The notes under the pieces were generated by a model that did no database searches, was not told where the DNA came from, and saw nothing but the letters and a program-made list of their open reading frames with translations. From NCBI GenBank assembly GCA_021234155.1, contig JAJEKV010000002.1:18773592-18837591 (forward strand): a DNA stretch of 64,000 nt, in the 5' to 3' direction. Source of the stretch: Isoetes taiwanensis. Lineage: Eukaryota; Streptophyta; Lycopodiopsida; Isoetales; Isoetaceae. Position 1 is the first letter of the stretch. Each line of letters begins with the position of its first letter. Positions 12,916-24,879 of the stretch are shown here, one piece after another. The position numbers and the translations under genes were made by a program.

Positions 12916-13025
12916 TAGGGGAATGGAGGTTGGTCCTCCATTCCGGTTTCTGGGGATCCGCTCCGACTAACCCGGCCGTCGACCCCACTGAAAATCGGAA
13001 TGGAGTCCCTACCTCCATTCCCCTA
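12916..13025. repeat. 110-bp foldback (MITE-like)
   Basis: The terminal 15 bases are perfect inverted repeats: TAGGGGAATGGAGGT at 12,916-12,930 and its reverse complement at 13,011-13,025. A second inner pair (CTCCATTCCG near 12,936 and CGGAATGGAG near 12,995) nests inside. The ends begin and finish with TA, so a TA target duplication is possible. Short size, lack of coding sequence and nested inverted repeats fit a miniature inverted-repeat element. Confidence 0.55.
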
Positions 13026-14361
13026 TACAACGACGAAGTTAACGAAGTTAACATAATACATGTTAATTTGCTTTCACAATATCAAAATAGATTTGATTTA
13101 ACATGTACATTTGTGTAGCTCAATTTACAAATCGATTCCTTGGTAAAGGTTTATACAAAGAAAGAACTAACAAATGCAATATATCAAGGAGGATTGCCAA
13201 AGATCTAAATGTGCTAAATCCATATCCATGTCATGAAACATAAGTAGATCTTTAGTAAAAAGGTCAGCGGGAGACGAAAATTTAAATCATGCAATTATTT
13301 CTATAATTATTGGCAATAAGGATAGCACCTTTACCCCTCGGATTATAAGATGTTAAAAATGACCTTTGCCTTATAAGGTTATGTTCCAAATGAACCTGAA
13401 TTTACCCAAAAAGAGTGGAGTCAAGATCAAAGGGAGCCAGTTCTCATGCTTCTTTCCCCGCGGCCCGCAGTAGCTTTTCCACGTAGAAACCCGGCTTGTC
13501 CCATCTTCATCGATTGCTTGGTTGATTGCTTTATATGATCTACTAAAAGATTACAAACCATTGGCCTAAAGGCAAAACTATGAAGACACACAAGAATACA
13601 CAATGAATACCAAAGGAAGAGCCTTTAAGATCAACTTCATTCCACAATGTTGTTTAGCAAGCTATTAAATACCCACTAAAATCACTACTATATTTTTAGA
13701 TTAAGATGGTATAGTTGAATTTTTCTTCAAGTTCAATCTACATAAAAAGTTGCAGCATATCTTCCATATTCAGCCTTATTTGTCTTCAATCCGTTGTGTG
13801 TGCCTGCATGAAATTTCATTTTAAAAGATAAGATATGAATATGTAGTTGATAAAAGAAATCTCATATCTGTAAATACTCATTAAAATCGATAAACAATAT
13901 CAAAACCAAAGATAGTTGCTATCAAATGTGAAAAATAATCATTGATTTCAATTGTACAATTTACCACAATGAAATGTTGCTAGCAATGGAACAATGTCCA
14001 GCCAGCCTATGTGAAGTTCAGCCAACCGTTATGCCTTCATAGCAAAGGCTTTCATCTAGCATGCCATTGTTAATTTGATGTCCACTTTTTTCAAGCTAGA
14101 GATGCTGAAAAAATTCCATATGAATGGCCAGTTCTCTAAGAACACAATCTAATCGGAGAACTTACAAATGGAAGAGTTTGCTGATCTAGGACGAAAGAAT
14201 TTTCAGTTATGTGCAAATTGGCATAGGAAGATCAGTCTCTAAACTTAGACATTCAAAGCTTTTGGCAAAGAATATAGAGTCCATGCAATTTATGAAAGGA
14301 TTATGAACATGCAACTTAATTGTTAGATTGTGTATTACCTGGAGAAAATAGCCTGGCCATA

Positions 14362-14391
14362 GGGTGTAAATTTGATAGTGGTACCCCAAAA
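14362..14391 (+). repeat. Left terminal inverted repeat
   Basis: This 30-bp end matches the reverse complement of 20,882-20,915 except for a 4-nt insertion in the right copy. It is preceded by CATA. Just inside, AAGTGCTT/AGGTGCTT words are repeated (14,407-14,435). Similar AAGCACC/AAGCACTTA words occur inside the right end and at 16,930-17,130, and could be transposase-binding repeats. Confidence 0.85.
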
Positions 14392-14702
14392 GCACTGTCC
14401 GGACACTTGCTTTAAGTGCTTTAGGTGCTTATTCCTCGATCAAAATTTAGAGTAACGAATTATGAGGTTGTTATTCCGTAAATAGCAATCCTCTTCGAGG
14501 AGGAAGGGATCGATGACATGGATTGATTCTTTGGGCGGGGAATTGATTTCTTAGTTGATTCTACCGGGATGGCTGGATTTCTTGGATGGCGGGAATTTGT
14601 ATCGCCTCTTGCTATCATTCTTCAATTCCACCTAATAAACTAGTTCATTTCAATTGCAATTCTGACAAATTAGAATTGCAATTCCTTGATCATATCAATT
14701 TC

Positions 14703-17700
14703 ATGGCAAGTTCTCCTGAAAGCATTGATTCTGCTAAACGAAGAATTTACTTGGAGCTAGAATCCAGGAGAAAACGAGAATCCAGAAAGAGGATTAGAGA
14801 ATTGGAGAAGGAGAACATTCTGAAGAGAAAAGAACGCTTCTCCAAGTCAAAGAAGACAAATAGGAACTTTCAAAAGAGTTAGAGGATTCTTTTTTCACAT
14901 TGTAAGGAATTGTCCGATGATGATTCAAAAGGAAGAGTAGCACCGCGCTTTTAAAAAGGATCAAACATTTACCACATGTTACTATAGCAGATCCCAAGGA
15001 ATTTCATGTGATGAAAGATATGATTTCCAATGTGAAAGAAAACCATGCAGGCACAAAATTTCAAAGAAGTACCGATGTACTCCAAGCAAGGAAGACTACC
15101 CTCCAAATGGCGCCTTCCACAGCTTAGAGGGACTAATCAGAGCAATTTCAAGGCTTCTTTCAATTCCCAAGAAAAAACTGTGAGCCTGCATTTAGAAGGC
15201 TTAATATGTGCAATCTATTTGATGTCGGTCCATGGTCAATGCATGCAAGGAAGAAGAGATTTGATGCACTTTCCCCAAGAGATAAGTGTTGTGAGAAGGT
15301 TTTGGCATGAGAATACACGAAGTTTCACCTTATAAAAACATGTTAGAAAGCATGTAACCGAGAGTGGTGAGAAAATTGATCATCCAATACATTTGCTAGA
15401 AGTGACAATGTATTCCTTGAACCATTTATTTGTTATTCTCATGCTTTTTAGTTTCTATATTTCTTACATGGTTCTGAAATCTATTTTTTTTTTTTTCTTT
15501 TTGTTCGGTTGCAACTATACCTTGCTTTTGAAAAGGAACATCCCATGGCATGAAGATATCCCAAAGGACTTTTTGAAAGATTGAAACCAAGCTATATTAG
15601 GAGGCTTCAAGAAAGAGAAACATGTTGTTGCCAATACCATCCGCATCTTGAGTTTGCCATGCAAGTCATAAATAACATGAGGATCGATCCTTATGGTGTA
15701 CAAAGATTGCAAGTGTAAGTGCAGAATTTGTGGTTCGGTCCAACATGTATTGCTAAAGAAAACACAATCAAATCAACTAGTGATTATTGGAGACAAATTG
15801 TGTGCTTTAAGGATGAGAATGATGAATGGCACAAGCATGCATGTCTAATGCACTGCATAAAGTGTGGTTTGAAGAGGCAAGTGTGGTTTTGCAATTTCCA
15901 GCTTTTGATTGCCTTGATTTTAACATTTGATTGATTTATATAGGCTGCCAACATGCCCCCTTGAGAAGGTTAAGAATAATAAGCAGGATGTTAATTGAAA
16001 GTGTTTGAACAGTAAAAGTAGTTTAGATTTTACTGAGTTGGGTGTGTTTAGTGTAGAGGTAAATTAAAGCTTTATCCTCTTCAGCAAAGAAGAAATACGT
16101 AACAAGAAACCTTCAAAGGTTACAAGATTGGCATACAAATCGGGTTCTCCTTTTGAATTCCATCAACATGCAACTAAAACTCAAGACATTTGTTCCACAT
16201 AATTACTGAGCTCATTGGCAAGCAAAACAATTCAGGCAATGTTTGACAAAGATTTGCAGATGATACTATTGTCTCTCGTGATAGATTTTGCAAGAGAATT
16301 ATGGATTTAAAATTCAACAAGAAGCTCAATCCTCGCCAATCGGCATACATCATCGTCTCCATTCTTGTACACATCACTTATAGAAGAATGAGAAAATCGA
16401 GAGGCGTAAGGCAAGAAGAAGGAAGAAGATGACAAAGAGATTAAAAAGAAAAATGTCTTAAAAAGAGAAAAGAAAAACTCATTGAAAGGAATTGTGAAGG
16501 AGACTCACTTCTATATGGTGATGACAAAACTCATGATACCGAGTTTGTCCAAAGATTGTCTCCAAAATCATCGCGCATTGGCTAAAATCTATGGGAATTA
16601 ACTATAACAAACATGTTTTCTCGAGTGATGGTTGCTTCTTCATGCTTTAAGTCTCGCAAGACCATTTTACTTCCTTGGTAGGTTTCACAAACATCTTCAA
16701 AAGGATATTCTCTCGAATTTTTTTGCTAGCTCACATGGAAAAGGTGAGCATGATGGTGTCGGAGCTTGGGTCATCAAGAGGATTCTAACAAAGGAAGGAT
16801 GAAATATGATGGAAAGAAATTGCAAAGTGTGCAAAGGAGGTGGTTGCATTTCTTAGGTGGTACTTCAACAACAATCCCAATCGATAATGACATAACAAGG
16901 TATACTTTCTTGTTTTCCTTCAAGATACTAAGCACTTAAGCACTTAAAGCACTTAAGCACTTAGAAATTAAGGGCATGAATATATAAATTGTTTGTGTTT
17001 GTGGTTGTTAATGGGCTACTCTATTATGTAAAACATGATATTTCCCAAATTTCTAAATCAAGATTGTCTTCTTTTTTTATTTTTGATATGGATATTCTTC
17101 AATTGTTTCAAAGATCAAAGCACTTACACTAAGCACTTGTGCAGTACTTCAGGAAATTGATCCCTCAAAAATAGATAGATCCCAGAGATTTGATCATTAC
17201 ACTTTGAAAGGAACTACACAACCCATTGCATAAGACCATGTGACAAGAACAACACTCTAAAGGTAGCTTATAGACCTCTCTCATGCTTCGTGAGAATTGT
17301 GTTCAATTCCAATGGGACTCCCGCACCACGAAGTCACGATTGGTGGTTGGGAAACCACCGAACTAAAACTCAAGGAGATTAAAGCAACTAATGATGCTAA
17401 TAAAGCATCGATGAAGACTTGCGGATAGAAGTAGAAGATGAACATGAAGAAGAGGAAGATGAGGAAGACTATGACATAGCTAGTTCTATGGTAGAGGTTG
17501 GAGATAATTTTGTCACAATGCAGGGAAGGTAATGAAGAGGGGTTGATTTTTATGTATTGAAGTACGTAAGCAAAGAACACTTTGCTTGAGGATTATGTGG
17601 ATGGATGGGGAAATGTATTTGGAGTTGAATCATTATTGTCTCGTGATATTACTATAAAATGGTGGGTGGTCTCAAATTTGAGCTACTGGATGACCAAATT

Positions 17701-17850
17701 GTGGCTAGTGTGTATAGCCACCTTGTAAGATTAGCTAACTTTGAAATGATTGCGTATGAAGAGGATGGTATGTTGTATACTATGGTCAAGACACTTGCCA
17801 AATGATTATATGTAGCCTCCCAAATTCTATGGTCAAACTCCAAATTTTAA
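14703..17850 (+). pseudogene. DDE-like transposase, decayed
   Basis: Coding fragments in all three plus frames keep a consistent order. They are a Lys/Arg/Glu-rich helix (14,703-14,880), a segment with FWHENTRSFTL and HPIHLLEVTM (15,300-15,420), and a Cys/His segment CCCQYH (about 15,620). EWHKHACLMHCIKCG, a likely zinc site, follows at about 15,825-15,870. Then come SDGC (16,624-16,635) and HGKGEHDG followed by VIKR (16,733-16,780). The last two resemble the DG..SQFK and HGKG-x-x-DG motifs that I recall from transposase-like proteins of animals and plants, with likely catalytic Asp residues. An acidic tract and VEVGDNF lie at 17,440-17,510. Stops and frameshifts are frequent. It occupies the left half of a TIR-bounded element, which supports a transposase role. 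Confidence 0.7.
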
Positions 17851-18116
17851 ATATGTTCATATGGTATTGACTCAATTATTATTCATAGTTTGACTATTAA
17901 AAGCAAAAGCACTCACACAAAACATCAATGCAATTGTAACCCTCGAAAGTCATGTATTTATGTTCCTCAGATATATCAAAATTGTGGCATATCCTCAGAG
18001 TAACATGTACAAAATTGTGGCATGTCCGCCTGAAGTTATATATAAGTCTTCACTATTTCAATATACAACCCAGAACTTCGCATGAATCTGGTCTCATCTT
18101 AACTCTGAATTCTGAA

Positions 18117-20721
18117 TCAACTTCGTGATTCTATCTCGGTGGTGTCCCAAGTATGAAAGGTCTCCCTTAACCATTGTAGCTGACCTTTGCAATATTGTTT
18201 TACCATTTCAAAGGGTTTCCTTTCCCAATTCAAACTCGACATTGTTTCTAGAATTCTCGAGAGCATCCTCTCGTATCTCGACCGCCTACAATGCTCCTTT
18301 AGAATGTTAGAGAAATCATCAACCATTGCCACATCCTTAAGTCTTGGCGTGAATTGGTCCAATACATAATCATCTCGCATCCAAATTAAAGCCCTGGAAT
18401 CAAAAGAGATGTGAAAGGTGGAGAGGCAAATGTTTTATGAATGCTATCATCCAACAATATGCAATTGCCCTCATATTGTGGGTATTCACTAAAACCGCAG
18501 ATAAAGGTTTTAAGTACAATGGTTTTTCAGATCGGATGGGCCACTTGAAAGGCATCTCTCTAAGCAATGGGTCTGATCCCAAATAAATACAAAGTCATGC
18601 CTAATAACCGTGCTATGACATCCACAACTTCATTTACATTAACCTTGTTCATGGATGACCAAATTGCTATGTCAAAGTGTGCCATTGTTGCCCGCCAGAA
18701 AATTCCTGCATGAGGCCTTAAAACAACCAATTTCTTGCTTGTTTTTGTAATCCACAATCACCGGCCCACACGCATGTGATTGTTCCTATCTTGTGATGTA
18801 CTCACTAGAAATACCATTCACATCTAAAATAAGAAGTTTCCTCTTCAAAGAGGACTTTCTTTGACACCTATCATTCAAAAATAAAAAGTAAACACCAACT
18901 CAAGCACAAACACAAATGTAAATTTAAAATACTAAATTAATAATAACCTCAAACATTTTGATCAACCATTTGTTCAACATTTTGGTCTTGAAATACAATT
19001 GTACTTGAACATTCAAACATCTATAGTTAAATCAAAGATTTTATAGACAAATTTGAATTGCCTCTTAAAACCTCCATAATTGCATTCATTTTGGTACTGT
19101 GTCTTCCTTTTCTAGTACTTCCTTTTCCCCTTCCTTTTCGTTTTACGCTTTTCTAGTTCTTTTTTTTTTCAGAATTGTTTCAACCTCAACTTCTTTTACA
19201 GATTCCAGCTCATTTGCCAATGCCCTCCTTCTAAAATTGTACTTCCCCACGCTTCTTGACCTTTGTGTTCTTTGCCTTTTTAATGTTTTTCCCTTCTTTG
19301 TTGCAACCTCTCCATCTTTCCTTTTCCTTTTGTTGGCTGCTTTCTTCTCTTTCAAGGGGTAATTTGTACATCCTTACTACATCCTACACCATCCCTGCTC
19401 AACAACAGCTTTCATCCCCGCCACTTGCATATCCTTCTGAAGGATGCTTTTCTAGCCCTTTGCCTTAACTTTTTTAGGACTACACAATGCATCTTTCAAA
19501 GACTTTTTCAATTCCGTAAGGTGGCACATAGTCTTCAATGCGTAAGAGGACCTACCAATTGAATCAAGTTGATTTGTAGGTATATCTCTAATCGTAGGCA
19601 TATCAACTATTTTATTTACTTCCGCTGCTGTCACATGCATGCCAAGCTCAAGAAATAAATCTGATGAATTACACCCCCACATACCTTGCATTTACCTTCC
19701 TTCAACAAGGGCTGCAAGCCACATGGTACTCATGATCACAACTTAAAAATCAAAGACAATTTGTACCTATCATGAAAAAGTAGGCCACAAGCACACCAGC
19801 ACCAAAAAGTTGCGCATCCCGGGTAGTCTTCTCACGATAGTGTTGATGCTTGAATGGATTAAAACTTATATTCTTCAATTGCGTAAGATTACAAAGATTA
19901 GCTCGAAGTTCCAAATTCGGCCTCTTTCTTTTGATCTCCAATTCCAAGGTATTCTTCCTCGAGTTTGCTCCCTTCAGATCCGGAGACTTGAAAAGGTTTT
20001 AACTCCTAAGCATATGAGAATATGTCTCCATTTGTAGTGTCATCTCCAATTCCTTCCTCGGATCGAATCCTCCCCAACTTTCGAGATATTGTGGTCTTCA
20101 AAGCCTCAACTTTCTTCATGCTCTCTTCAAGTTCCACAATTTTCATTTTCATTAGACTTAGCCTTTTGGTAAACAAACTAACCTCAATTTCATGCACCTC
20201 TTCTAACATGCTTGCCCTTTCATTCTCAAGCTTATTTATAGCTTCCTTAATCAATTCAAAGTTCTCTTTAAAGCAGAGTGGTCTAATTTTGAACTTTCTA
20301 AGCAAGTAACTTTGCTAGAAGTGGCAACTTGGACATCCTTTCCTCTACTAGACCCCGCAATTTCTATACTTCATAACTTGAGTCCCAAAAGAGGCCCAAT
20401 TGATCTTGTGCTTTGCGGGGTTTGAAATGGCAAATATCACAATTTTCCCATGCAAAAGCATAAGCCACTTGCTTTCTCACTTCATTGTTTGGCATAGTTT
20501 CCCTCGATATAATTTTTTTCAACAATCATTCAATTTTTTCTCAAACCGAGGCTGGATCATGGAAACTTTCATCTTATTGCTTGGGCCTTCTTGCAAACCG
20601 AGGCCCATTGTGCATCTGTTACATTCTCTTCCAACCATTTTATACTTTCAAAGCAAAGGCAATCCTTCACCGAAAGTCCATGAATGTCTATGAAATCTTG
20701 CTTTCGCCACCGCTTCGCCAT
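18117..20721 (-). pseudogene. Transposon accessory gene: coiled coil, basic region, FCP1-like phosphatase
   Basis: The frame opens at 20,721 with MAKRWRKQDFIDIHGLSVKD, 195 bp inside the right TIR. A Glu/Lys coiled coil follows (20,006-20,305), then a basic, probably nuclear-targeting stretch (19,143-19,355, with NKRKRKDG and KKGKTLKRQR). The C-terminal part has FCP1/NIF (HAD) phosphatase features. They are LLILDVNG (about 18,813-18,836), RPH-x-G-x-FW and IAIWSSMNKVNVNEVVD (about 18,600-18,700), LLDDS in a second frame (18,443-18,457) and a tail with LKDVAMVDDF (about 18,310). FCP1-type enzymes dephosphorylate proteins such as the RNA polymerase II tail. Here the active-site motif is DVNG, not DxDxT/V, so activity is doubtful. 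At least three frameshifts separate the motifs. Confidence 0.65.
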
Positions 20722-20881
20722 TGTAAATTGAATCGGATCAAAGGATTGTGTGACAATTGGTGATCAAGGAAGAGGATTCGAAACAGGGATTCAAATTGGG
20801 GCGTAATAAAAGAAAGGGCGCCAAGGGAATGTCCTCCAAAAAACGATCATCCGAATTTAGGTGCTTGGTGCTTTCGGCAAA

Positions 20882-20915
20882 TTTTGGGGTACCAATTACT
20901 ATCAAATTTACACCC
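20882..20915 (-). repeat. Right terminal inverted repeat
   Basis: This is the inverted partner of 14,362-14,391, carrying one extra AATT block. It is followed by CATA (20,916-20,919), which matches the 4 bases before the left end. GGTGCTTGGTGCTT lies just inside, echoing the subterminal words of the left end. Confidence 0.85.
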
Positions 20916-20919
20916 CATA

Positions 20920-23900
20920 TCAATCTTTGAAGGAAAACCTGTGAAAGCAAATGTTGAATCCTAGCTTTCTGGAAAAGAAAATAAAAAAAGCATGTTGATA
21001 AAGTTGGCGACAGAAAACATGTTGAAAATATATATTGCAACAATGCCATGTAAAGCAACAAATCTTGATGTCGAAAACCGCTTTTTGGTGATCGCATTTA
21101 CGAATAGTTTAATGAGATTCAAAGAAAGCATATTAAGAAATATCTACTGCAATAATTTCTTTGAGACAACAAATGTACCCGCGCAGTTTTCTAGAAACAT
21201 CTTCCATTTGCAGAAAATAAGTCCCCTACAGATTTACCAACTTCATGCTCCAGATACAACTACGACTCTGCAACCAAAATGTTTACCTCGGTTCTTCGTA
21301 CCTGCAGATTTCATATTAGATGTAGAACCCACTAAAGTAAACGAAGGGTCCAAAACATGGAAATCATTTAAAGAATGAAAAATTGGAAGTATCTAGAAGC
21401 TTTGGCAGAGCTGTTTTGACAGCGCAATCCTTATACTTAAAAAATTCGTATGAGACAAATAGAGAAAAACAGAAATGGCAAGAAAGATGGGTTATTCTAA
21501 GCCTTGCACTTTTGCTGCAACTATTGGAATAATAGAGCAAATGAAATGATTTCACCTGCAACTTTCAATCAGATTTAAAGCACACAAATTTAAAAAACAA
21601 TGAACGATTTTTACCTCAAGCATGAATGCTCCAGTAAGAAGAAACAATCTGCCTGCCGCATGACATGATGTTGCCAAGGAAAAATGCAGAGGCATCCAAC
21701 ATCATCGATTTAAGATGGGCAACGATTAAAGAACTGGAATCAAACCAGTAATCTCGTTTTTTTCTGTAAAACCCTACTTTATGCAGCTCTTCTTATGATT
21801 AGCACTGTATGAAATGCTTGACCTAAGTTAAATTAGATAATGCTTCAGAAATGATGGTCTCCTCCGGCCTGAGCCTTAAGCCTGAGAAACTGAACCATCT
21901 CCCATTTCAAGTTTTGAAACCAAACCAAATGCTTTGCAAAGACTCGCTAGGGATGCCACAAACTCCACCAAGCTTAGATTCTAAATACTTAAATCTAAAT
22001 ACTGATTCACATATATCCCGCAAAATGGAGTTAGTTCTCACTGAATTGCATTTCCAGTTAGGAGTTCTCACTGAATTGCATTTCCAGTTAGACACAACAG
22101 ACTCAAATTTCAAAACAAAGAAAATGAGTGTTGTTAGAACCTCTAGCTACTCAAATCGATTGCAAATATAGGCAATTTTCATGCATAGAAGGAATTTGAA
22201 TACGTTAAAAGCAATAGAAAGTAAATGCAAACATCTACTACATAAATCATGGCCCTGCTTTATCCTGCCGATTCAAAGGGATAATCCATGATAGACCTAT
22301 GATCAAAGGAAATCTATTTAATGCACAGAATAATTTCAACATTAGCATTCAGCATTGTCTTATATAAATTGAATGAGCTAGTCCCTCTAGGATGAATGAA
22401 AGGATACATGCTGGAGAGAGCTGCAGCTAACAACACAGCTGAAAAGTGCCTAAGATTTATGCTTTTAGCTGCAAAGTACTTTCTCACAGGGTTTATGGTC
22501 AAGCTTTTCTATGTAGAGCAGTAGAATGACTATAGAATCCGTCTAAATGCTGAGAACTGAATTCTAATGATGGCATGCAATGCTCTAGTTTTCTACTTTT
22601 AGTCTTGAGCTTTAATAAAAGTACGAAAACTATGGCTAGATGGTCGCCTACTTTATCGTGAGAATAAATTTTTGATGAGTGCTCCCCTTCAGAAATTTAT
22701 TCAGGTCTCCAGTTGCAAAAAGCTCACTTGTTTGATCATAGGCCCAATCCTATGTTTGATAAAATCCTCACCCCTGAATCACCTTGCAAATGTAAGATCT
22801 ACTGAAGATGGGTCAAGACAAAGAAGATGACTCCTCTCCCCCGCTCCTCGCCAAAGAAAGAAATGATTAGCAGTTCAAATGGAGACCCCTGATATGGTAA
22901 ATAGGAGGAACATACGATTATAGCTGGGAAGATGGGCTACGCAGCAAGTTGCCTCCTGTTGCTGTTTAGATCGATTCATATTAGCAAAAAAATGCTCTTA
23001 TGAGCTTCAATGTGCAACATATTACAGAACATTACAAACTTCTACCTTTTCATGAACACTCTAGAAGCCAAAATTTGATTTTTAGAAGCTGCAAGCGATC
23101 CTGAAAAATAAAACAATCGCAATATTACTTTTTGCATCACGTTTTGCATTTCAAGCTCTTCAATCCTACTCACGATCATGCACATGCCGCAGCTAAGCTC
23201 AAAGGGCTTATTGAACCGGGAGAGAAAATTTCAGGGGGAGGCAAAACGAAATCTTAGGGAGCGGAGGACATTTTGCATCAGGTCTTGCTACCATTGAATG
23301 ACAATGGTCGGGCTCAAACTTTGGCATTCAATGCCGCCATCGCACCCGCAAGGAGACCGCAGATGGGGAGAGGGGGCCCGCCAAGATGCGATGTCTCAGA
23401 CTGTATGCTTCCCGCACAAATACCAACGCCTTGTCATTTAAAAAAAAAGATACTATGATAGAACGAAAAAGAAAAGCCAAAAGTACTTCTATGATGTTGC
23501 AATACAGTTATAGGTGTTGTGTGTGTTAAATATCTTACATTTTTGTAGCATGTTGTGGATTTTATCCTCCGCGCTTTAGAATTTAGAATGCTTGCAATAA
23601 ATCACGTATGTAACATCAACAATTAATAAACAACATAAGAGGGCCTAGCAAGGGACATTAATTGTTGATACAATAATAAAATTACCTTTGACCTGCACAT
23701 GGCATTTTGCCATATTTCCCATTATTTTAGTTTTCCATTATTTTAGTCATAAGACAACTATTTCTTCCGAATTATCTAGCAGTTTTTCTTCATATGGTTG
23801 ATCAACAGGATGGGCAAGGTAAAATATCTTGTCTCTCGTCGATTTCCAATGCAAACTAGATGAAACCTTGATGCAAATGTCAACATTAAAATCACAGGAC

Positions 23901-23940
23901 ATCAAGCGTGGATAATCTTTGTAAAAACGTAACCAAGTAA
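20920..23940. other. Spacer without recognised genes
   Basis: Several frames of 60-128 codons occur here, but none carries a domain or a supporting splice pattern. A 30-bp direct duplication (22,034-22,091) lies inside one of them. The 23,220-23,420 stretch is G-rich and unlike its surroundings. Confidence 0.4.
22034..22091. repeat. 30-bp direct tandem duplication
   Basis: The phrase GTTCTCACTGAATTGCATTT followed by CCAGTTAG occurs twice in succession with a period of 30 bp and no mismatch. Confidence 0.85.
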
Positions 23941-24868
23941 TATGATAAATTCTAGAAGAAAGGTAGTAGAAAATAGAGAGTAGCTTACGATCATGATGGA
24001 GGGGTGGAGGTATCATGTCTGCTATATAATTACAACTTGCAAAAGCCTTCAGTATGCATAGATGTAATATCCAATAAGGTGTTGATTTCCTCCTCGCTGG
24101 GACAACCTGAGTGCATACATAAGAGGCCCAAGGACCAAGTTTTATTAAAACCCACAATAACAGCCAAGTGCAAGTAAGGAATCAGAGGTAATATGCATAA
24201 ATAATGGTTTTTCCTCATTGCATTGTTCACAAATGAGAATAGAGTTAGAATGCCAACAAAAAGGATGAAGCAATTAGAACGCTTACCACCTGCTTGAAGT
24301 CATGCATTGTAGGCCATAGTCTCTAATAGGTAACCTGCCCTTCTTATTCTGAGTGACAATCAGATTGGTACAACAAATGGGCTGCTCAGAAAAATAACCA
24401 AACGCAGTAATATGATAAATTCTAGCAGAAAGGTAGTAGAAAACAGAGAGTAGCTTACGATCATGATGGAGGGGTGGAGGTATCATGTCTGCTATATAAA
24501 TTACAACTTACAAAAGCCTTCAGTATGCACAGATGTAATATCCAATAAGGCGTTGATTTCCTCCTCACTGGGACAACCTGAGTGCATACATAAGAGGCCC
24601 AAGGACCAAGTTTTATTAAAATCCACAACAACAGCCGAGTGCAAGTAAGGAATCGGAGGTAATATGCATAAATAATGGTTTTTCCTCATTGCATTGTTCA
24701 CAAATGAGAATAGAGTTAGAATGCCAGCAAAAAGGATGAAGCAATTAGAAAGCTTACCAGCTGCTTAAAGTCATGCATTGTAGGCCATAGTCTCTAATAG
24801 GTAACCCGCCCTTCTTATTCGAAAGTGACAATCGATTGGTACAACAAATGGGTTGCTTTAAAAATAAC
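23941..24868. repeat. 470-bp tandem duplication
   Basis: The segment beginning TATGATAAATTCTAG at 23,941 recurs at 24,411, so the period is 470 bp, and the two copies stay alignable to about 24,868. Each copy encodes on the minus strand nearly the same 66-codon frame (24,030-24,230 and 24,501-24,701) with SLGLLCMHSGCPSEEEIN. The differences are scattered substitutions and small indels, so it is not a very fresh duplication. The encoded peptide is not recognised. It may be an exon of a duplicated gene fragment. Confidence 0.8.
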
Positions 24869-24879
24869 CGAAAGACTAC

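Larger units (their letters stand above)
11211..14357. other. Non-coding spacer with short repeats
   Basis: No gene is recognised. About 11,968-12,330 contains imperfect tandem duplications: the phrase CTTCTAAAGGCATGATG recurs about 120 bp apart, and TAAGATTAAGACAATGTTA recurs about 79 bp apart. The stretch 12,540-12,660 repeats variants of GTAATGCGACGAGCTCTGTA. Two foldbacks are listed separately. The rest is AT-rich sequence without evident structure. Confidence 0.5.
14362..20915. mobile_element. 6.55-kb DNA transposon with TIRs and CATA target duplication
   Basis: The left end starts GGGTGTAAATTTGATAGT followed by GGTACCCCAAAA (14,362-14,391). The right end (20,882-20,915) is its reverse complement apart from a 4-nt insertion. 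The same 4 bases, CATA, flank both ends (14,358-14,361 and 20,916-20,919). Inside are two convergent decayed genes, each starting within about 200-350 bp of an end: a DDE-like transposase on plus and a coiled-coil/FCP1-like gene on minus. A 4-bp duplication and G-rich GRG-type termini fit what I recall of the Sola superfamily, but that assignment is not tested here. Confidence 0.8.

Noticed and set aside
19099-19468. Plus-strand Ser/Phe/Leu-rich frames
   Set aside because: They are antisense to the Lys/Arg-rich basic region of the transposon accessory gene.
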